Positions 17,651 through 26,670 are shown, counted from the stretch's first letter. The stretch is DNA of 64,000 nucleotides from Novosphingobium sp. SG751A (GCF_013149295.1 NZ_JABGCB010000003.1:303524-367523); one strand, 5' to 3'. The notes: a model not told the origin generated them from the sequence alone. Program-made: numbers and translations.

Positions 17651-19291
17651 ATGGATGATGCGGCAAAGCCTTGGCACGACAAATATTTCGGTAAATACAA
17701 GCGCAAGGCGAAGCTTTTCGCGCGCGCCTGCTGGCATTGGGGCTGGCGCGGCGCGGCTTTGGCCGCCGTCGGCGCGGTTGGCGCGCTTGGTTTTCAGCCG
17801 CTTGGCCTCTGGCCGCTCACCTTGCTCAGCCTCGGCGTCCTGTTGTGGATTGCCGCGCGTCTGCCCCATGCGGGCTGGGCGGCGCTGGCGGGCGGGCTGT
17901 GGGGTGTGGGCCACTTCACGCTGGGGCTGAACTGGATTGCCACGGCTTTCACCTATCAGGCCAAGATGCCGCCATGGCTGGGCGGGCTGGCGGTGTTTCT
18001 GCTCTCGCTCTATCTGGCGTTGTTTCCGGCCATGGCGATGGCGGGGGGATGGTTCCTGCGTGGAAAAGGCGTCTCGCGGGTGCTGGGCTTTGCCGGATGC
18101 TGGATACTGGCCGAGGCTTTGCGTGGGTTTCTGTTTACCGGCTTTCCTTGGAATCCGTTGGGTGCGGCGCTGCTGGGCGGCGATGCGCGGCCCGGTCTGG
18201 CGCTGTTGGCGCCATGGCTGGGTACATATGGCCTGTCGGGGCTGGTGGTGGCCATGGCGGGCGTGGTGGCCGAGGGGCGGATGCTGTGGTTTGCGGGCCA
18301 GCGGCGAGGCGGCGGGGCGATGATGGCGGGGCCATTCGCTGCGGGCCTGCTGGCCATGGTCCTGCCCGGCCCGGCCACGCCGCAGGGCCATGTCGCCTAC
18401 ACGTTGATCCAGCCCAATATCGCCCAGGAGGACTTGGACGATCCCACCCATTTCGAGGCGCAATATGTCGCCTCGGCCAAATTGTCCGCGCCGCGCGCGC
18501 CGGGGCAGAAGCGGCTGGTGCTGTGGCCCGAATCGGGGGTGCCCGATTATGTCCGCGATGGCTATCCGGCGTGGTACTATCAGTTCACCTTTGGCGGCGA
18601 TCCATGGCTGGCGCGCTGGCGTCTGGCGCGCACGATCGGGGCGGGGGGGCTGCTGCTGACCGGCACGGTCGATCTGGACCTGAATGGCGTGAATGCCACC
18701 GGGGGCCAGAATGTCATCGCCGGGATCGACGATCATGGCCGGATCACCGCGCATTACGCCAAGGCGCATCTGGTGCCTTTTGGCGAATATCTCCCGCAAC
18801 GCGACTGGCTGAAACAGATCGGGCTGGAGCGGCTGGTGCCGGGCGATTTCGATTTCAGGCCGGGGCCGGGGCCGGAAACGCTCGATCTGGGCGCGCTGGG
18901 CAAGGCGGGAATGCAGATCTGTTATGAGATCATCTTTCCCGGCGCGGTGGTCGACCGGGCGCATCGGCCCGATTATATCTTCAACCCCTCCAATGACGGC
19001 TGGTTCGGCAGTTGGGGCCCGCCCCAGCATCTGGCTCAGGCGCGTCTGCGCGCGATTGAGGAGGGGCTGCCGGTGCTGCGTTCGACCACCAACGGCGTGA
19101 GCGCGGTGGTCGATGGGCATGGCGTGATCCGCCAGAAGGCTCTGCGCGGGCAGGCGGCGCGGCTGGACGGAATGGTGCCGCCCGCGCTGGCGCCCACGCT
19201 GTTTGCGCGTTGGGGCAACATGCTTTCGATTGGGATCGGATTAGTTCTTCTTATGCTGGCCGCCCTTGTGTTGCGGCGCACTCGAGGCTAG
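17651..19291 (+). CDS. lnt: apolipoprotein N-acyltransferase
   Basis: A 546-residue inner-membrane enzyme that adds the third acyl chain to lipoproteins. About six N-terminal membrane spans (ending near residue 240) are followed by a periplasmic nitrilase-like domain. The catalytic triad is visible: Glu in LVLWPESG, Lys in HYAKAHLVPFGEYLP and Cys in GMQICYEIIFP. A last hydrophobic span lies near the C terminus (IGIGLVLLMLAALVL). It starts 62 bases after the DUF4167 stop and ends 42 bases before metK, so it may be part of one plus-strand transcript. Confidence 0.95.
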   Translation: MDDAAKPWHDKYFGKYKRKAKLFARACWHWGWRGAALAAVGAVGALGFQPLGLWPLTLLSLGVLLWIAARLPHAGWAALAGGLWGVGHFTLGLNWIATAFTYQAKMPPWLGGLAVFLLSLYLALFPAMAMAGGWFLRGKGVSRVLGFAGCWILAEALRGFLFTGFPWNPLGAALLGGDARPGLALLAPWLGTYGLSGLVVAMAGVVAEGRMLWFAGQRRGGGAMMAGPFAAGLLAMVLPGPATPQGHVAYTLIQPNIAQEDLDDPTHFEAQYVASAKLSAPRAPGQKRLVLWPESGVPDYVRDGYPAWYYQFTFGGDPWLARWRLARTIGAGGLLLTGTVDLDLNGVNATGGQNVIAGIDDHGRITAHYAKAHLVPFGEYLPQRDWLKQIGLERLVPGDFDFRPGPGPETLDLGALGKAGMQICYEIIFPGAVVDRAHRPDYIFNPSNDGWFGSWGPPQHLAQARLRAIEEGLPVLRSTTNGVSAVVDGHGVIRQKALRGQAARLDGMVPPALAPTLFARWGNMLSIGIGLVLLMLAALVLRRTRG

Positions 19292-19333
19292 TAGGGGGCT
19301 CGCATAAAGAAACCTTTATATGGCAGGATTTCC

Positions 19334-20560
19334 ATGTCCGATAACGTGCGCAGCGATTACCTCTTCACCTCCGAAAGCGTTTCGGAAGGCCATCCCGACA
19401 AGGTGGCGGACCAGATTTCGGACGCCATCGTCGATCTGTTCCTGTCCAAGGACCCCGAGGCGCGCATCGCCTGCGAAACGCTGACCACCACGCAATTGGT
19501 GGTGCTGGCCGGTGAAATCCGCTGCAAGGGCGTGTATGAGAATGGCGCATGGGCGCCGGGCGCGCAGGCCGAAATCGAAAAGGCCGTGCGCGATACGGTC
19601 AAGCGCATCGGCTATGAACAGGATGGTTTCCACTGGGAACAGCTTGAATTCATCAACCGCCTGCATGGCCAGTCGGCGCATATCGCGCAGGGCGTGGACG
19701 CGGGCGACAACAAGGACGAGGGTGCGGGCGACCAGGGCATCATGTTCGGTTACGCTTGCGATGAAACCCCCGACCTGATGCCTGCCACGCTGTATTACAG
19801 CCACAAGATTCTGGAACAGCTTGCCGCTGACCGCCACTCGGGCGCGGCGCCTTTCCTTGAGCCTGACGCCAAGAGCCAGGTCACGCTGCGCTATCACCAT
19901 GGCAAGCCGGTGGGCGCGACCGCCATCGTCGTTTCGACCCAGCACAAGGCGGGCTATGACGAAGGCGCGAAGAAGGCCGAACTGGAAGCCTATGTGAAGC
20001 AGGCCGTTGGCGCGATCCTGCCCGAAGGCTTCATCACCGGCGAGACGGTGTGGCACATCAACCCCACCGGCAGCTTTGAAATCGGCGGCCCGGATGGCGA
20101 CGCGGGTCTGACAGGCCGCAAGATCATCGTGGACACCTATGGCGGCGCGGCCCCCCATGGCGGCGGCGCGTTCAGCGGCAAGGACCCGACCAAGGTTGAC
20201 CGCTCGGCCGCCTATGTCTCGCGTTATCTGGCCAAGAATGTCGTGGCTGCCGGTCTCGCCTCGCGCGTGACGATCCAGCTTTCCTACGCCATCGGCGTGG
20301 CGCGCCCGCTGTCGCTCTATGTCGATACGGACGGCACCGGCACTGTGACCGATGCCGCGCTGGAGGCCGCGATTGCCAAGGTGGCCGAAGACAAGCTGGG
20401 CGGGCTGACGCCGCGCGGCATTCGTCTGGGTCTGGGCCTGAACAAGCCGATCTATGGCCCCAGCGCTGCCTATGGCCACTTTGGCCGCACGCCCGATGGC
20501 GACTTCTTCCCGTGGGAACGCGCCGATCTGGCCGATGCGCTGAAAGCCGCTCTGGTCTGA
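19334..20560 (+). CDS. metK: S-adenosylmethionine synthetase
   Basis: A 408-residue enzyme making SAM from methionine and ATP. Signature segments: [17 protein letters not shown] near the N terminus, the [16 protein letters not shown] loop, and [19 protein letters not shown]. The upstream gap of 42 bases holds a ribosome binding site (AGGA, five to six bases before the ATG) but I see no SAM riboswitch there. A strong terminator follows. Confidence 0.98.
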   Translation: MSDNVRSDYLFTSESVSEGHPDKVADQISDAIVDLFLSKDPEARIACETLTTTQLVVLAGEIRCKGVYENGAWAPGAQAEIEKAVRDTVKRIGYEQDGFHWEQLEFINRLHGQSAHIAQGVDAGDNKDEGAGDQGIMFGYACDETPDLMPATLYYSHKILEQLAADRHSGAAPFLEPDAKSQVTLRYHHGKPVGATAIVVSTQHKAGYDEGAKKAELEAYVKQAVGAILPEGFITGETVWHINPTGSFEIGGPDGDAGLTGRKIIVDTYGGAAPHGGGAFSGKDPTKVDRSAAYVSRYLAKNVVAAGLASRVTIQLSYAIGVARPLSLYVDTDGTGTVTDAALEAAIAKVAEDKLGGLTPRGIRLGLGLNKPIYGPSAAYGHFGRTPDGDFFPWERADLADALKAALV

Positions 20561-20581
20561 GCGTCTGACAGGTGAAAATTG

Positions 20582-20616
20582 AAGGCGGCGGTGCATCGCG
20601 CATCGCCGCCTTTTTT
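20582..20616 (+). terminator. Rho-independent terminator after metK
   Basis: An 11-base-pair stem (GGCGGCGGTGC with GCATCGCCGCC, one G-T pair) around the loop ATCGC, followed by six T. Confidence 0.93.
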
Positions 20617-20643
20617 CATGGCGCCTCTATTGGATGCGGCGGC

Positions 20644-20657
20644 TTGACCTGAGTCAT
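20644..20657 (+). promoter_or_regulatory. FNR/FixK-like box upstream of the universal stress protein gene
   Basis: TTGACCTGAGTCAT is an inverted repeat (TGAC-CTGA-GTCA) close to the FNR/FixK consensus TTGAT-N4-ATCAA. It lies 74 bases before the universal stress protein ATG, after the metK terminator. In alphaproteobacteria such proteins are often induced under low oxygen, so the context fits. Binding is inferred. Confidence 0.5.
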
Positions 20658-20730
20658 GGTAGGTTACTTTTGCGGGAGTATTGTGGCCCTCACGGATGGG
20701 ACACGGTCCATAGAAAAAGGGAGACCGAAT

Positions 20731-21513
20731 ATGCGCTCTATTCTGGTTTATGCCGACCAAACCGAGGAAACCCCCGCAAGGCTGGAGACGGCGCTCTCGC
20801 TGGCGCGCACCACGGGCGGCCATGTCAGTGTTCTGATCGATACACCGGTGGCCCGGTTCATGGCGATGGATGCGCTGGGCGGCGGCTATCTGGCAGCGGA
20901 CGCGGTGCGCGAGGCGGTCAAGCGCGACGATGAATTCGCCGAGGAACTGGCCGAGCGGCTGCGCGGCGAGGATGTGCCTTTCGACATCCTGCGCGGCGAG
21001 GAGGAGCCGGTCGATGCGATGACCGAGGCTTCGCTGCTGTCCGACGTGATCGTGCTGTCGCGCGGGTGTGAATTTGCCGGGCAACTGGCGGTGGATGGCA
21101 AGGCGCCGATTCTGGTCGTGGATCAGGACCGTCCGTTGACCACGCCGGTCAATTGCGTGGCGGTGGCCTGGGATGGTTCGCATGAGGCGGCGGTGGCGCT
21201 GCGCGGGGCCTTGCCTTTGTTGCGGCTTGCCGAATCGGTGCATGTCTTGACCGTGGGCGACAAGGCGGGCGTGTTTCCGCCGCTGGACGCGGTGCAATAT
21301 CTTTCGCGCCATGGCGTGAAGGCGGAGATCGATTCGCTGGTCCGAGTCGGTTCGATCGAGGAAACTCTGGCGGCGGCGGTGGCCCGGTTGCAGGCCGAAT
21401 TGCTGGTGATGGGGGCCTTTGGCCACAGCCGGTTGCGCGAATTCCTGTTGGGCGGGGTGACGCGCTATTTCCTCGACCTCAAGGAAGGGCCGAGTCTGCT
21501 GTTTGCCCATTGA
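20731..21513 (+). CDS. universal stress protein, tandem Usp type
   Basis: A 260-residue protein of two Usp-like halves. The second half has the ATP-binding loop ELLVMGAFGHSRLREFLLGGVT (G-x2-G spacing) near the C terminus; the first half (MRSILVYADQTEETPARLETAL) lacks a full loop. Such proteins help survival in energy shortage and hypoxia. The ATG at 20731 has GGGAGA eight bases upstream. An FNR/FixK-like box lies ahead of it and a strong terminator behind it. Confidence 0.88.
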   Translation: MRSILVYADQTEETPARLETALSLARTTGGHVSVLIDTPVARFMAMDALGGGYLAADAVREAVKRDDEFAEELAERLRGEDVPFDILRGEEEPVDAMTEASLLSDVIVLSRGCEFAGQLAVDGKAPILVVDQDRPLTTPVNCVAVAWDGSHEAAVALRGALPLLRLAESVHVLTVGDKAGVFPPLDAVQYLSRHGVKAEIDSLVRVGSIEETLAAAVARLQAELLVMGAFGHSRLREFLLGGVTRYFLDLKEGPSLLFAH

Positions 21514-21536
21514 TGATGAGCATCGTTAACATTGGG

Positions 21537-21574
21537 GGCCGGAGCATGTGGGGGCATGCTTCGGCCTTTGATTT
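21537..21574 (+). terminator. terminator after the universal stress protein gene
   Basis: A 12-base-pair stem (GGCCGGAGCATG with CATGCTTCGGCC) with a TGGGGG loop, followed by a T-rich stretch (TTTGATTT). Confidence 0.85.
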
Positions 21575-21734
21575 GTCTTGCATACGTATTGCAAAATAAT
21601 GCATCGTGACGGGCGATTGGTAACGCGATGATTTACCTAAGGAAATCACTGAAAGTTTGATTGTTGCGATTCTCGCAATCGGCCATGATGAATGTGCATT
21701 TGCTGCAAAGCACCACGATAGGCATAGAGACGAG

Positions 21735-21797
21735 GCCTTTCAGGCATCCTCTCCCAAAACTTCCACGGCCCGACCGGCAACGGTCGGGCCTTTTTTT
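21735..21797 (+). ncRNA. small RNA copy 1 (anti-SD-type, C-rich loop)
   Basis: A predicted RNA of about 63 nt. A promoter with TTGCTG (21700-21705), a 17-base spacer and CATAGA (21723-21728) places the start near 21735. The RNA opens with the mini-hairpin GCCT-TTC-AGGC, continues with the unpaired CATCCTCTCCCAAAACTTCC, and ends in a 10-base-pair terminator (GGCCCGACCG / CGGTCGGGCC, loop GCAA) with seven T. Two further copies with the same layout lie at 21951 and 57415. CCTCTCCC could pair with Shine-Dalgarno sequences. It recalls the alphaproteobacterial suhB/alpha-r8 type of trans-acting RNA, but this is from memory only. Confidence 0.72.
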
Positions 21798-21950
21798 GCG
21801 CCATCGCTTTTGCGGTGCAGCGTGGGGATGCGCAACGCATCCGTGGGCCATAAAATTGCAGATTCCCGCCATTTTCTAAGATTGCACTATTTGCAACAAG
21901 CATCCCGCATTTCGCACTTGCACAAAAGCGGGGCTGAGGTCATAAAGAAC

Positions 21951-22005
21951 ATGCCTTTCAGGCATCCTCTCCCAAACTTCCAAGCCCGGCTTCGGCCGGG
22001 TTTTT
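21951..22005 (+). ncRNA. small RNA copy 2 (anti-SD-type, C-rich loop)
   Basis: A predicted RNA of about 55 nt, 216 bases after copy 1. The promoter is TTGCAC (21918-21923), a 17-base spacer and CATAAA (21941-21946). The 5' mini-hairpin is longer here (ATGCCT-TTC-AGGCAT). The single-stranded CCTCTCCCAAACTTCC is nearly identical to copy 1, and the terminator is CCCGGC-TTCG-GCCGGG followed by five T. Confidence 0.72.
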
Positions 22006-22043
22006 CTTTGCCCGCGTTCCGCGCAACTACGGCGGAGCAAATG

Positions 22044-22070
22044 ATTGCGCGCAGATGCTCTGCGCGCAAT
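22044..22070 (-). terminator. strong hairpin at the 3' end of mscS
   Basis: A perfect 12-base-pair inverted repeat (ATTGCGCGCAGA / TCTGCGCGCAAT) with a 3-base loop, touching the stop codon of the mechanosensitive channel gene. There is no long T-run, so it may stop transcription weakly or protect the message end. It also separates the small RNA genes from the convergent polA-mscS transcript. Confidence 0.65.
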
Positions 22071-23173
22071 CAGGTTTCTGTGCAAAGCGCATCGGGCGCG
22101 TTAACCCGCAGCCATTCCAGCATCACCTCGCGCAAACCGCTGCGCAAAGCGCCAAGGTCGGCCGGGTTGGCGGCGCTCACCAGCAGTTTGAGTTCAACCG
22201 AGCCAACGCGCGACTCTGACACCACCAGATCGCCGGTGCGCCGGTCCCATGCCTCCATCTCGTCAATCGCGGCGCGAAAGGCCTGACGGATCGGCTCGAT
22301 GGCAAAGCCGGGGCGAATCGGCAGCACCACCGAACCTGTAATCCCGCCCACGCGGGTCCAGTTCTGAAAGGTGGCGTCGAGGAATTTGACCGTGGGCACG
22401 ATGAGGCGCCGCTCGTCGCCGGTGCGCACCACGACATAGGACAGGCGAATGTCCTCGACGCGGCCCTGCTCGCCTTCGACCACCACGAAATCGCCGATGC
22501 GAATCGGTTCGGTCAGCGCGATCTGCAAACCGGCAATCAGCGATTTGAGCGCTGGCTGGGCCGCGGCGCCGACCGCCAGACCCATCAAACCGGCAGAAGC
22601 GATCAGTGTTGCGCCAATATGACGCACCGCCGGCACCCCCAGCAGCATCAGCGCCACGGTGATAAAGACGATGACAAAGGCCATCGAGCGCGAGATCAGC
22701 GCGATTCGCGTGGTGCGGCTGCGCGCGGTCAATTCGTCGCCCGACGTGATCGCGCGGCGGGCCATCAATTCCGCGCCGGTCTTGACCAGCGCGTATAGCA
22801 CCCAGCCGGTGAGCGCCGGGACGACAAAACCCTCGATCCCGCTCCACAGCTTGCCGATCAGCTTGTTGCCGCCCGCCGCCGAGGCCATGCCGCCCGCCAG
22901 AAAGGCCCAGCGGAAGGCATGGTACAATTGCGCGGCGGCGACTGCCTCGGCAGGGTTTTCGCTGCGCCGCGCCATGCGCCGCAGGAAAGCGAAGCAGGCC
23001 AGATGCAGAACCAGCGCCACGCCCAGCCCGATGCCCAGCACGACGGCGGCATGGGTCATCCGGCTGGACCAATGCATCACCTCGTCGATCGAGGGCCATT
23101 GGTCGGGATCAAGCGCATCGGCGGGCAGCGTCAGCGGCAATTTGCCCTTGGTAAGGTTGGTGATGGTGATCAT
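22070..23173 (-). CDS. MscS-type mechanosensitive ion channel
   Basis: A 367-residue membrane protein. The N-terminal part has about four hydrophobic segments. The MscS core follows: a pore helix region (LIASAGLMGLAVGAAAQPALKSLIAGLQIAL) and the beta domain (EPIRIGDFVVVEGEQGRVEDI), then the C-terminal mixed domain. It would relieve turgor on osmotic downshock. The start ATG at 23171-23173 overlaps the polA stop by one base (TGATG), so translation is probably coupled to polA. Confidence 0.9.
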   Translation of the reverse strand: MITITNLTKGKLPLTLPADALDPDQWPSIDEVMHWSSRMTHAAVVLGIGLGVALVLHLACFAFLRRMARRSENPAEAVAAAQLYHAFRWAFLAGGMASAAGGNKLIGKLWSGIEGFVVPALTGWVLYALVKTGAELMARRAITSGDELTARSRTTRIALISRSMAFVIVFITVALMLLGVPAVRHIGATLIASAGLMGLAVGAAAQPALKSLIAGLQIALTEPIRIGDFVVVEGEQGRVEDIRLSYVVVRTGDERRLIVPTVKFLDATFQNWTRVGGITGSVVLPIRPGFAIEPIRQAFRAAIDEMEAWDRRTGDLVVSESRVGSVELKLLVSAANPADLGALRSGLREVMLEWLRVNAPDALCTET

Positions 23174-26022
23174 CAGTGCGCCGCGCCCCAACTGGCCCCC
23201 ACGCCGATTTCCACGCCCAGCGGCACGGAAATCGCCACGGACGGCCCGGCTGCCTCCTCCATGACAGCGCGGATGACGGCTTTGGCGGCCTCGACATCGC
23301 CCTCGGGCAATTCGAAGACCAATTCGTCATGCACCTGAAGCAGCATCCGCACATGGGGCAGGCCGGCCGCGACCAGCGCGGGCTGCATCCGGGCCATGGC
23401 GCGCTTGATGATGTCGGCGCAGGTGCCCTGAATCGGGGCGTTGATCGCGGCGCGCTCGCTGCCCTGCCTTTCGGCCTGATTCTTCGAATTGATTCGCGGG
23501 AACCAGCATTTGCGGCCAAACAGCGTTTCGGAATAGCCCCGCTCGCGCACGGTCGAGAGCGTTTCGTGGATATAGCGCTGAATGCCGGGGAAGCGGGCGA
23601 AATAGGTGTCGATCATTGCCTGCGCCTCATCGGAGGTCACCCCCAGACGCGGGGCAAGGCCCCAGCGCGAGATGCCGTAGAGGATGGCGAAATTGATCGT
23701 CTTGGCCCGCCCGCGCGTCTCGCGGTTGACCTCTCCGAACAATTCCTGCGCGGTGGCGGCGTGAATGTCGGCGCCGCTGGCAAAGGCTTCCTTCAGGGCG
23801 GGCACATCGGCCATATGCGCGGCAAGGCGCAATTCGATCTGGCTGTAGTCGGCGGCCATCAGGACGTTGCCCGGTTCGGCCACAAAGCAATCGCGGATCT
23901 GGCGGCCGATTTCGGTGCGGATCGGAATGTTCTGCAAATTCGGCTCCGTCGAGGAAAGACGGCCCGTCTGTGCCCCAACAAGGCTGTAGCTGGTGTGAAC
24001 GCGGCCCGTGACCGGGCTGATCGCGGCCTGAAGCGCCTCGGTATAGGTCGAGCGCAATTTGGCGAGCTGGCGCCATTCCAGCACCTTGCGCGCGATGGGT
24101 ACGCCTTCGCCCTCCAGCTTTTCCAGCACCGAGAGGTCGGTCGAATATTGGCCCGACTTGCCCTTCTTGCCGCCTTTCAGCCCCATCTGGTCAAACAGGA
24201 TCTCGCCCAACTGCTTGGGGCTGCCGATGGTGAAGGGGGTGCCCGCCAGCGCGTGGATTTCCGCTTCCAGCGCGGCGATGGCCTCGGCAAACTGGTGCGA
24301 GAGGCCCGCAAGGCGCTCGCGGTCGACCTTGATGCCATGGCGCTCCATCTGGGCCACCACGGGCACCAGCGGGCGATCGACGCGCTCATAGATCCGGCTG
24401 GCGCCCTCGGCGGCCAGGCGGGGTTTCAGCAGGCGATGCAGGCGCCAAGTGACATCGGCGTCTTCGGCGGCATAATGCGTGGCGCGCTCCAGCGCGACTT
24501 CGGCAAAGCTGATCTGCTTCTTGCCGGTGCCGCACACCTCCTTGAAGGCGATGCAGGTGTGGCCAAGGTGGCGCTGGGCCAGCTCGTCCATGCCATGGCC
24601 GCCGCCGATGCCTTCCTCGCTGCGCCCTGCGTCCATATCAAAGCTGATGACCATCGTATCATCGATGGGTGAAACGGTGATGCCGAAACGCGCCATGACA
24701 TTGAGGTCATATTTGATGTTCTGGCCAACCTTGAGCACGGCATCGGATTCGAGCAGCGGCTTCAGGCGGGCCAGCGCCTCTTCCCGGTCGATCTGCTCGG
24801 GTTTTTCGGCAAACATATCGCTGCCCCGATGGCCCAGAGGGATATAGCAGGACTGATTCGGTCCGACCGACAGGCTGATGCCCACCAGATCGGCACCAAT
24901 CGCGTCCAGCGCGCTGGTTTCGGTGTCAAACGCCACCAGCCGCGCGGCAAAGCCCCACTCGATCCAGCGGTCCAGCGCCTCAAGGCTTTGCACGCATTCA
25001 TAGGCGGCAAGGTCGATCGCGGGCATTGCCGCGGTGTCCTGCCGCGCGGCGCCGGTGGCGGGCGTATTGCCCGCCGTGACGGCCTTGGGGGGATGCAACT
25101 GGGTGGCCCGCTCCGGGCTGCCCCGCCCGCCATCGAGGCGCTTGAGCAGGCTGGTAAAGCCATGTTCGCCAAGGAAGGCCGCCAGAGGCTCCGGCGGGAT
25201 CGCGCCCAGCTCGAAAGCGTCCAGAGGCAGAGGGAGAGTGCAATCTTCCTTCAAGGCCACCAAAATCCGGCTCAGACGAGCCATATCGGCATGTTCGATC
25301 AGGTTCTCGCGCAGCTTGCTGGGTTTCATCGTGGCCGCAGCCGCCAGCGCATTATCCAGATTGCCATGTTCCTGGATCAGCTTGGTCGCTGTTTTGGGAC
25401 CAATGCCGCGAATGCCGGGCACATTGTCCACCGCATCGCCCATCAGCGCCAGCACGTCGCCCACCAGATCGGGCGTCACGCCGAATTTCTCGCCCACCTC
25501 GGGGATGAAGATGCGCTGGTTCTTCATCGTGTCGAGCATATCGACTCGCGAACCATCCGGGCCATCGCCCACCAGCTGCATCAGATCCTTGTCCGAGGAA
25601 ACGATGGTCACATCCCAGCCCTGCGCCTGCGCCGCGCGGGCGTAGGAGGCGATCAGATCGTCGGCCTCCAGCCCCGCTTCCTCGATGCAGGGCAGCGAAA
25701 AGGCGCGCGTGGCATCGCGAATCAGGGGAAATTGCGGAATCAGGTCCTCGGGCGCGGGAGGGCGGTTCGCTTTATAGGCGGGAAAGATGTCATTGCGGAA
25801 ACTTTTGCCCGCCTTGTCGAGAATCACCGCAAGGTGAGTCGGCCCATCGGCCTTGTGCAGATCCTCGGCCAGTTTCCACAGCATCGTGGTATAGCCAAAC
25901 ACCGCGCCAACCGGGGTCCCTGCCGGATTCGTCAGGGGGGGAAGCCGGTGATAGGCGCGGAAAATATAGGCCGAACCATCGACCAGATAGAGATGGGGGC
26001 GGCGCGGTGTCGTGTTTTCCAT
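23173..26022 (-). CDS. polA: DNA polymerase I
   Basis: A 949-residue enzyme with three domains. The 5'-3' exonuclease covers residues 1 to about 290 (YLVDGSAYIFRAYH at the start; LALMGDAVDNVPGIRGIGPKTA). The 3'-5' exonuclease keeps its DxE motif (AFDTETSALDAIGADLVGIS), so proofreading is likely active. The polymerase domain has motif A ADYSQIELRLAAH, the O-helix region RGRAKTINFAILYGIS and motif C LLQVHDELVFELP. The start at 26020-26022 (MENTTPRRPHLYLVDGS) was chosen over a longer open frame because the nuclease domain begins here. mscS follows directly. Confidence 0.97.
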   Translation of the reverse strand: MENTTPRRPHLYLVDGSAYIFRAYHRLPPLTNPAGTPVGAVFGYTTMLWKLAEDLHKADGPTHLAVILDKAGKSFRNDIFPAYKANRPPAPEDLIPQFPLIRDATRAFSLPCIEEAGLEADDLIASYARAAQAQGWDVTIVSSDKDLMQLVGDGPDGSRVDMLDTMKNQRIFIPEVGEKFGVTPDLVGDVLALMGDAVDNVPGIRGIGPKTATKLIQEHGNLDNALAAAATMKPSKLRENLIEHADMARLSRILVALKEDCTLPLPLDAFELGAIPPEPLAAFLGEHGFTSLLKRLDGGRGSPERATQLHPPKAVTAGNTPATGAARQDTAAMPAIDLAAYECVQSLEALDRWIEWGFAARLVAFDTETSALDAIGADLVGISLSVGPNQSCYIPLGHRGSDMFAEKPEQIDREEALARLKPLLESDAVLKVGQNIKYDLNVMARFGITVSPIDDTMVISFDMDAGRSEEGIGGGHGMDELAQRHLGHTCIAFKEVCGTGKKQISFAEVALERATHYAAEDADVTWRLHRLLKPRLAAEGASRIYERVDRPLVPVVAQMERHGIKVDRERLAGLSHQFAEAIAALEAEIHALAGTPFTIGSPKQLGEILFDQMGLKGGKKGKSGQYSTDLSVLEKLEGEGVPIARKVLEWRQLAKLRSTYTEALQAAISPVTGRVHTSYSLVGAQTGRLSSTEPNLQNIPIRTEIGRQIRDCFVAEPGNVLMAADYSQIELRLAAHMADVPALKEAFASGADIHAATAQELFGEVNRETRGRAKTINFAILYGISRWGLAPRLGVTSDEAQAMIDTYFARFPGIQRYIHETLSTVRERGYSETLFGRKCWFPRINSKNQAERQGSERAAINAPIQGTCADIIKRAMARMQPALVAAGLPHVRMLLQVHDELVFELPEGDVEAAKAVIRAVMEEAAGPSVAISVPLGVEIGVGASWGAAH

Positions 26023-26221
26023 CGCCCATTCATAGGGGTAAGGCGCGCTCACGAAAAGGCGCAGGGCAGCCGGATTCGGGGGGAAAATGACCCGAGCCAA
26101 CCCGGTTATCTTTATGCAAATGCGATGGGATGCACAGGTAAATGCGACTAGAGCTTGCATCGAATGAACAAGCCGTTTATTTGGCGCGTGAAGTCTACTC
26201 CTGCGGTAGGCTTTCCGCACG

Positions 26222-26251
26222 GCGCGACCACCCCGGTGGACAGTGTCGCGC
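26222..26251 (+). promoter_or_regulatory. 5' UTR hairpin upstream of the small lipoprotein gene
   Basis: GCGCGAC (26222-26228) pairs with GTCGCGC (26245-26251) and an inner CCAC/GTGG stem closes a CCCG loop, ending 30 bases before the ATG. The region 26023-26281 between the divergent polA and lipoprotein genes otherwise shows no gene and presumably holds both promoters. Confidence 0.5.
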
Positions 26252-26281
26252 GTGGTCCACTCGCTGTTCAAGGATACACAC

Positions 26282-26470
26282 ATGCGCAAGATCATTCTCG
26301 CCGCTGCCGTTGCTGGCGCTGCTCTGTCGCTCGCCGCTTGCTCGAAGACCGAAGAAGCCGCTACCTCGGCTGAATCGGTTGCTTCGGACGCTGCTTCGGT
26401 TGCTGACTCGGCTGCTTCGGTTGCTGACTCGGCTGCTTCGGAAGTTGCTTCGGCTGCTTCGTCGAACTAA
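26282..26470 (+). CDS. small Ser/Ala-repeat lipoprotein
   Basis: A 62-residue protein: lipoprotein signal peptide MRKIILAAAVAGAALSLAAC with lipobox LAAC and the modified cysteine at residue 20, then about 42 residues made of near-repeats of S-V-A-D-S-A-A and S-E-V-A-S-A-A. After processing it would be a short, acidic, probably helical, membrane-tethered peptide. It resembles entericidin-like or Lpp-like small lipoproteins in layout only. AGGA lies seven to eight bases before the ATG. A hairpin precedes it in the 5' UTR and a terminator follows. Confidence 0.75.
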   Translation: MRKIILAAAVAGAALSLAACSKTEEAATSAESVASDAASVADSAASVADSAASEVASAASSN

Positions 26471-26506
26471 TTCTTCTGCGCGAAAGCGCGAAGTTTTAGA
26501 GGTCAG

Positions 26507-26534
26507 GGCGCGTGGGGTTTCCTGCGCGCCTTTT
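26507..26534 (+). terminator. terminator after the small lipoprotein gene
   Basis: GGCGCG and CGCGCC pair around a 12-base loop and are followed by TTTT. A smaller GCGCGAAAGCGC hairpin lies just before it at about 26478-26490. Confidence 0.65.
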
Positions 26535-26612
26535 CCTTTGCCTGAAAACGGCAGATTGGCTCCGAACAGGGCATAGGCGCCGATCCGCGCCCCAAAGGCC
26601 GGGACAGGCCAT

Positions 26613-26651
26613 AAAAAAGGCGCCGGGCGATAAATCGCCGGCGCCTTTTTT
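26613..26651. terminator. bidirectional terminator between the lipoprotein and beta-lactamase-like genes
   Basis: AAAAAAGGCGCCGG and CCGGCGCCTTTTTT are inverted copies around GCGATAAATCG. The A-run before and the T-run after make it work in both directions, serving the two convergent genes. Confidence 0.9.
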
Positions 26652-26670
26652 CTAACTTGTGCGATGCGCC

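Noticed and set aside
19292..19333. Possible SAM riboswitch before metK
   Set aside because: Only 42 bases are available and I see no stem-pseudoknot arrangement of any SAM class.
21633..21903. Minus-strand small open frames across the small RNA copy 1
   Set aside because: They run through the promoter and terminator hairpin and have no homology or ribosome binding site.
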